The position numbers were made by a program, and so were the translations under genes. This document shows positions 58,090 to 64,000 of a stretch of 64,000 bases of DNA, one piece after another (positions within the stretch are counted from its first letter, which is position 1; each line of letters begins with the position of its first letter). This stretch comes from Stylonectria norvegica. Its lineage: Eukaryota; Ascomycota; Sordariomycetes; Hypocreales; Nectriaceae. Location of the stretch: the NCBI GenBank assembly GCA_014621405.1, contig JAANBC010000088.1, positions 25,403 through 89,402 on the forward strand, in the 5' to 3' direction. The notes beneath the pieces are model-generated. The model did not search any database, was not told where the DNA came from, and was given only the letters and a program-made list of their open reading frames with translations.

Positions 58090-59112
58090 TCAATCCACCA
58101 CCTTTCGTTGTGACTCATGTTGCAAGAACCATTGGACAAACTTGGGAATCCCATGGTGAATCTTTGTCGTAGGCTTATACCCCAGGAAACACTTGGCCTT
58201 TGAAATATCCGCAAACGTCAAGGGCATATCACCCGCCTGAGCCTCCCGCCAGTCGATGATGGCGGTCCGGCCCAGGCTCTCCTCGATGAGGCCGATTAGT
58301 TCACCCAGCTCAATGGTCTCTGACTCGCCGAGGTTGAAGACTTCATAGTTGCTCCCCTGGTAGTGGCCGATGGCAGACCGAACGCCCTGCACAATGTCGT
58401 CCACGTACGTGTAGTCGCGGCGCGTGGTCCCGTCGCCAAACACGGGGATGGGCTTCCCCTCGTGGATCAGCTTGGCGAACTTGTGGATGGCCAGGTCGGG
58501 CCGCTGGCGCGGGCCGTAGACGGTGAAGAAGCGCAGGCACACGCATTTGATGCGGTAGAGGTGGGCGTAGGTATGGCACAGCAGCTCGGCGGCCGTCTTG
58601 GACGCGGCGTAGGGCGAGATGGGCTGGGCCGTCTTGCAGTCCTCGGAGAAGGGTACGCGGGCGCCCAGGCCGTAGACGCTCGACGAGCTTCCAAAGACGA
58701 ACTGGCCCACGCCAAAGTCGCGCGCGCAGTCAAGCAGGTTGAGCGTGCCCGTGACGTTGGTGTCGATGTAGCGGCTGGGGAACTGCAGCGAGGGCCTCAC
58801 GCCCGCGCAGGCGGCAAGGTGGACAATGGCGGCGAAGCTGTAGTCGGCGAAGACGGTGCGCAAGGCCGCGGCATCGCGGATATCCGTCTTGTAGAGGCGG
58901 AAGTTGGGATTGGAGAGATGGGCCGCGATGTTGGCGTGCTTGATGTCGGCCGAGTAGAAGGGGTCGAAGTTGTCGATGACGGCCACGCGCCAGCAGCCCT
59001 CAGCCAGCAGCGCGTCGACGAGGTGCGAGCCGATGAAGCCTGCGCCGCCCGTGACGAGGATGTCGCCTCCGGGCGGCGACTGGGCGCTTGTAGAGGGGGT
59101 GATGATGGTCAT
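58090..59112 (-). CDS. NAD-dependent epimerase, UDP-glucuronate 4-epimerase-like
   Basis: An intronless gene of 340 residues with ATG at 59112. This extended short-chain dehydrogenase shows VTGGAGFIGSHL at 20-31, SSSSVYG at 142-148, catalytic Tyr168 and Lys172 in SPYAASK, and CLRFFTVYGPRQRPDLAIHK. The FFTVYGPRQRPD stretch and the NFDPFYSADIKHANI segment are typical of UDP-glucuronate 4-epimerases (UDP-GlcA to UDP-GalA) and of related bacterial sugar epimerases. The enzyme is cytosolic and supplies nucleotide sugars. The lack of introns, the GC-rich interior (about 58450-59080) and the bacterial-type sequence suggest ancient horizontal transfer, which is inference. The neighbouring glycosyltransferase may share the pathway. 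Confidence 0.9.
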   Translation of the reverse strand: MTIITPSTSAQSPPGGDILVTGGAGFIGSHLVDALLAEGCWRVAVIDNFDPFYSADIKHANIAAHLSNPNFRLYKTDIRDAAALRTVFADYSFAAIVHLAACAGVRPSLQFPSRYIDTNVTGTLNLLDCARDFGVGQFVFGSSSSVYGLGARVPFSEDCKTAQPISPYAASKTAAELLCHTYAHLYRIKCVCLRFFTVYGPRQRPDLAIHKFAKLIHEGKPIPVFGDGTTRRDYTYVDDIVQGVRSAIGHYQGSNYEVFNLGESETIELGELIGLIEESLGRTAIIDWREAQAGDMPLTFADISKAKCFLGYKPTTKIHHGIPKFVQWFLQHESQRKVVD

Positions 59113-59935
59113 GTTGAGTTCAATGGATGTTTTGGTGGTGGACCACCTAGGTAACCTCGGATCTTTACCCTCACACTTGAAACTGTCTAGAAGTAGATAG
59201 TATCTAGCACCGCTCTTTTGCCTTTGGTGTATTTTTAATTATTGATAGCAATTGCTGAAGTTAATGAGTGTTCGAAAGTTTGATTCAGATGAGTCTCAAA
59301 CGTCTTGGTCAGGTTCTTGACTACGATCAAACCGTGACAATCAACCCCGAGATGAGAAGACGAAAGAGCTTAAATTGAAAAGGGGGGAAAGTACACACGT
59401 CACGAATACTGCTTTGAGTGAAGATACGAGAGAGTAATTAGGCAAAGTCTGCTGTATAAATACAATGCACTGAGAAGAAGAAAAAAGCCCATCCACACCT
59501 CACCGGAGAACGGTTGTTGGTGGCTGAAGCCGTCGACGATAGTTGCTGCACTAGAAGCGCTATTAGAACTGTCTCGGGACTGGCCTGTTCATATCCGTCG
59601 TTGATTGGCTAGTACTCCCTGTCCGAGACACTATCCCGAAGCCCCAGGGGACCTTGCAGGCGCGTTCCTAGCGGATGCGTACATGATCTAAGGTACTGTG
59701 AGCTGGAGGATAAGGGTCTAATTGTCCCGCCCAGGTGCAAATTACGCCATCAGACCGGTGTGTATGTCACTAACAGCATGGATGCCAAGTGCTCAGCCTC
59801 ATCTGCCACATCAACACCACCCCGTCTTTTCGCTCTGGAGGGCAAAGGCATCGTGACATTGGCATCCATGCCTATCACTCACCCCGTACAGAGTGGCACT
59901 GACGTATTTGTATGACGTGCGCGCGCTAATCCGCA
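59113..59935. promoter_or_regulatory. Divergent promoter between the epimerase and the CorA-like gene
   Basis: These 823 bases hold no gene. A plus-strand TATAAATA starts at 59455. Confidence 0.45.
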
Positions 59936-62900
59936 ATGGAGGACACTACGAATACAAACGCCGGCCAAGGTCGCTCGCCACAAGTGCGCTTCGCCGAAGG
60001 GGAGCATTACCAATACGTGCCGGTTTGTTTACTTCCAGAAGGCTGAAGCCATCCCTACCACAGTCACAAACATGAGCTCATCCGCTCCAGCAGCGCCATC
60101 GACGACCCCAAGGCCGCTCCTCTGGGACTGACTCTAGACGAGACACGTCTGACAATGTCGACGTCTCCTCGCGTCGAAGAGGCCGTCGACAGGATAGCCA
60201 CGAGTCCAGGCCCAGAGCTGGTGGTCGTGTAGTCTACATCGCCGGAGATGTGCCGGCGCCGGGGACTCAGCCAGTTCCAGTCACACCTCGTCGCGTTGTC
60301 CAGACGCGGTCCGGGGATAGTTGGGGTGAACGGGGTGAACCGCAGCCCTACTTTAACGTGCCGCAGCCTGACAATCCAAGGCTCTTCACCGAGTCTCCGC
60401 CTCCAATCGAGCCGGAGACGGTTTTAGAGAGAGACGAGGTGGGCGAGCGACAGAACTCGAGGAGACCGGCATCTGGTGCTTATTACGAATATGATGACGG
60501 CGAGAGGCCTTCATCTGGTGATTGGATCGAGCGGGAAACCCGGAGAAGGCCATCGTCTGGCGGTCGGGAAGAGCGCCCCCGCCCTCGCCTTCAATATAGC
60601 TTTAGCGACAGTGACGCCAGCTTCAGAATCGATGATAGGGCCCATCGGCGGCATCGCTCAAGATCACCACGTATCGCAAGTTACCGCCCATCACCCGAGA
60701 GGCATATTGTCAGGCCTATTGAGAGGCATATTGAGAGGCCTGTTTTCGCCGGGGGGCCTGATCATCACCACTATGCGTCCTACGCCACACCTGCCTCCAA
60801 TCTCACTTTGCATGACCCGAGGTATCCTAGCCGAGCTCGTTCGCCCAGCGTGGGGAGTGACGATGATTGGGACACCTACGAACGATTTGAATTCGTGCTC
60901 CCCTCCAAGTCCATTCCGGAGTCATCCAGAGCTGATGATTCTGATACCGAATACCCGGATCCAGAGGAGCAAGTTCAGCAGAGATCCGAAGCAGTAGGCT
61001 CCAGGGCTTCAAAGGCAACGTTGATCCACGCGGCTCAGTATACGGGAAGCGCAGAGCTAGGCGGCTCTCATAACGCAACTCTGACGACCCTTCACGACCC
61101 CAAGAGCCAGAAACAGTCGCTTTTCAGATGGCTGTGAGTCGAGTCATGTCTGCCCTAAGAGTTACAACGCTGACAGAAAACAAGCCATGTCCGTCAGGAA
61201 GTGATGAACTTCGACGACTTCTGGGTAACGCATCTTCCAAATTTGTTAAGGGGGTTCCGCTAGCTAACATTGTCCAAGGCGGAGGTATCCCACGTACCAG
61301 GACTTTCAGACGTGGAAAAAGGTGCCATGGCACGGCTACGAGCAGATGTCAAGAAAATATGTGTGAAATCGCGCTACAACCCTAAAGGCGCAAAGGTTGG
61401 ACATCTTGAGCCTCGCTCCGTCGAAGTGCCTCTGAAGTCTTCGAAGAAGGAAGATGCTATGGGGAAGTCGGCATCAGGGTTGGCAAGATGGATCTGCGTT
61501 CCGTACTTCTCGCTGGAGCCGTACTCCGGTTTGCTGGCAGCCTCTCGCCTGACTTCGTTTCCCTCGCAGACTTTACTGCAGTCACAGTATTCGCGGAACA
61601 CGCTACAGAGAGACATGGACCAGGCTGTCTGCCAATTGGGAACTGGAAAACGCGGAGAGTGTTTTCATATTGCTCAGCTTTGGTCCATTGTCGTTGGAAA
61701 CAGTAAGAAACGGTGCGCAAACCTTACCCCTGTAGCAACTGCTAACGTTTATTCAACTGGGTAGGTCTTTTGCTTACTTGTGGCTCAATGACCCAGCCTG
61801 AGTTACTAGGTGATCAGATCAAAGTGAACGTAGAACCCGATCGCGACCTGTCTAGGGCTTCTAGTCAAGGGAATATCCTTGTTTCCTATGGCGAGTCGGT
61901 TGTTTGGTCGATGGCCGCCGAGGAGTGCCAGACGTGGTTTGTGAGTATCCTACTCTCTAACAAGCTGTCGGCTGTTAACACTATCAAGGCGTTCGTGTCA
62001 AAGTTCCAAGCATTCTGGCCACAAACGCTTGAGTTTCGACATAACGACCAAGTCATTACTGCAGAGAAGTGGCCCAACATGCTGCGCCGAGTGGCGTCGT
62101 CCACTCGGGCCAACTTCAAAATTGAGCTCAAGACACTGTAAGATGGCCTATGCTGGTTAATATCTGTGTCAGTCGCTCATTATTATTCAGTTCTCGGCCG
62201 GATGCGCCAGTACGCGCCGTCCTACGTCCACTGAAAGACAAAACAGCCACACAAGCTGGCAAGGGGAAGCCGGGAGGGTCTCCTGAAGAAATCCACGTTC
62301 TGGCACTGATGCCTGAGAACTCCAAGGGTGAGAAGCCTACACCCGATGCAGCCCTTGAAGATTTGAAAGCACGGCTCCAGGCCGCAGAGACCTTTCTATT
62401 AGAGGAAACATCGTTCTCGAACCGCAAAGCGTACCGAAACGCCAGCGAGTCTACCCGACACGAGACGTACGGTTACCTGGGCGACCTAGCTATCCAGGTA
62501 GAAGCAAACGGCGCCGATAGCATCCGACGCTCGTACGAAGAGCGGATTGATATTTTCAACGCGGCGGATATGGTACACGGCGTCTTCCTCCCCAACGCGT
62601 TTGACGATCCAACGTCAAGAAAGTTCTGGGGCGCCATCAGAGCTTTGGTGAACGTAAGTCAGAATACTCGGCATTCTGTATTGAATCTGCTAATCAGCCT
62701 TGAATCAAAAGCTGCCAGAGTTTGGGTCGTCCCAACACTTCACCACTGTGTCCGATATCTACGTTACCGAGCTACGCAGCTCACTAAGGAGCATCACGCA
62801 TGAGATACAAGCATTCCAGAATGTCATGTCGTATGCGAGCGAGGACTTTCTTGCTGGCATTAAGATGCCCCGTGACTTCGTGACGGCATGGTTGTGCGTG

Positions 62901-64000
62901 GTGATGGCTGTCATTTACGGGGCTGAAAACGACAGCATGTGCAGCAGTCGAATGGCTAGGGCGAAAGACCTCAGCAGTCTTGGGATGAAGAAGGTTATAC
63001 ACAGCCTCACTGACAAGAGTCTGCTTGAGAAGGCTATAGTGTTGCCGCTCGAGGTGCTTTCGCTGGTAACTCTGGGCCTTCTTCAGGATCAGGTTGGGAA
63101 ATCGGATGATATATGCGAGACCTACTCCGAATACCTCAAATCACTGGTATGTCACTGGGAGATATTTCTTACGTGCGCGACTCATATTTATAGGAAACAT
63201 CCATTACATACAAACCGTCAGACAGATCGTATCAGCACCGAATTGATCTGGTCCAGCAGGAGATGACAGCTGTGAAGCGAGTTCTGGGCAAGCAGCGCAG
63301 TCTCATTACAAGCATCAGAAACTCGCTCGGCACAGGATCTTACGAAGGTGCCTCGCGAAATAATAACATGAGAAGCGGCAGGATAGAGCGGGAAAGGGAA
63401 CGCCAAAGAGAAATGATGCCTTACGGAGATGAGACGCCTTACAGAGATATTCCAGGACCGCCCGGCGACACCTACGACTTTGCGTACCCAGTAGACAGCC
63501 GAGCAGCCTACCAGTACCAGCCGACAGCGTTCCGAGCTAATGACTACATGAATCTCGACGAGGAGTTCGTCGACGACATCGCCTCGGCGTCGCGTCTCTC
63601 GCCGACCAACGCGGGCGGGCTACGCGAACTCTTCCTCCGCGAGTGCGCGCGGGTCGTCGAGCAGCGCGAGTTCGAGTTCCGGCGGTACACCGAGTACGCG
63701 ACGGACCTAGAGCGGGCCATCATCTTCAAGATGGACTGGACAAAGGACCGGCAGGAGAACGCCATCTTCGCCTTTACGATCGTCACCATCATCTTCCTGC
63801 CGTTGGGAACAGTCTCCAGCATCCTCGGTATGAATGTGGCGGACATCCGCGACATGGAGGCCAGCCAGTGGCTCTACTGGGCCGTCGCCCTACCGCTGAC
63901 CCTGGCCGTCATCGGCTTCGGCCTGTGGTGGATGGGTGAGCTGGGCAACCTCCTCCGGTGGGCGCTTGGTAGGTCGCGCGGCGAGGGAGGTGGCACGGCA
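59936..64000 (+). CDS. CorA-like Mg2+ transporter family protein, large (3' end beyond window)
   Basis: The model joins 59936-60022, 60091-61133, 61185-61224, 61279-61702, 61765-62137, 62191-62653, 62712-63146 and 63194 to the right edge, giving 1224 residues so far. Internal junctions are firm: each intron is 51-68 nt, and the 40-nt exon restores FRWLHVRQEVMNFDDFW across its borders. The first junction (60022/60091) is a best guess. Residues 1-370 are disordered and rich in Arg/Ser/Pro, with ERHI repeats. The middle is a large soluble region (ARWICVPYFSLEPYSGLL). Near the edge, coiled-coil sequence leads to two membrane helices (AIFAFTIVTIIFLPLGTVSS at about 1144) with the CorA signature GMN near 1166 and a second helix, LYWAVALPLTLAVIGFGLWW. 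CorA proteins conduct Mg2+ or other divalent ions as pentamers. Many large fungal relatives have unproven transport. Confidence 0.85.

Noticed and set aside
58363..59154. Antisense frame of 263 codons across the epimerase
   Set aside because: Gly/Val/Ala/Asp-rich shadow product produced by the GC-rich epimerase sequence.
1..64000. CRISPR arrays, rRNA genes, insertion sequences or intact transposons
   Set aside because: No regularly spaced repeats, no rRNA-like sequence, and no transposase or reverse-transcriptase frames were seen; eukaryotic gene structure dominates.

Overview
The window is nuclear DNA of a filamentous ascomycete (Pezizomycotina, most likely a Sordariomycete). The evidence is the compact genes with short GT-AG introns of about 45-125 nt (CTAAC/CTGAC-type branch points), three Zn2Cys6 regulators, a CFEM cell-surface protein, an SRPK-type kinase, and fungal versions of mitochondrial and nucleolar housekeeping genes. 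Exon boundaries below were worked out by hand from splice motifs, reading-frame continuity and family resemblance. All accepted models keep frame end to end.

Left part (1-9.9 kb): the N-terminal part of an unidentified Ser/Pro-rich protein on the minus strand, a small DUF202 membrane protein, a regulator with an internal zinc cluster, and two long gene-poor stretches. Accessory block (9.9-20.7 kb): an MFS sugar transporter, a regulator-like protein without a DNA-binding domain, a divergently transcribed Zn2Cys6 factor, and two divergently transcribed Gfo/Idh/MocA oxidoreductases. This looks like a small, locally regulated sugar- or polyol-use cluster and is the best candidate for an undescribed system here. 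An SRPK-like kinase and a small protein with a Trp-rich C-terminal motif follow.

Middle (24-38 kb): protein phosphatase methylesterase, a CFEM GPI-type protein, ribulose-phosphate 3-epimerase, a moc3-like Zn2Cys6 factor whose zinc cluster is split by a 468-nt intron, an orphan 259-aa protein and a GNAT acetyltransferase.

Housekeeping block (39-51.6 kb): complex I 49-kDa subunit, COQ6, an Src1/Heh-type inner nuclear membrane protein, ATP synthase subunit 4, NOC4, tRNA-Ser(AGA), and a thioredoxin-PITH protein whose thioredoxin active site is replaced (CGPC to DASN).

Right part (53-64 kb): a BTB-like protein, a type II membrane glycosyltransferase with a KPD/PP repeat stalk, an intronless UDP-glucuronate 4-epimerase-like enzyme with bacterial character, and a large CorA-like membrane protein that runs off the right edge.
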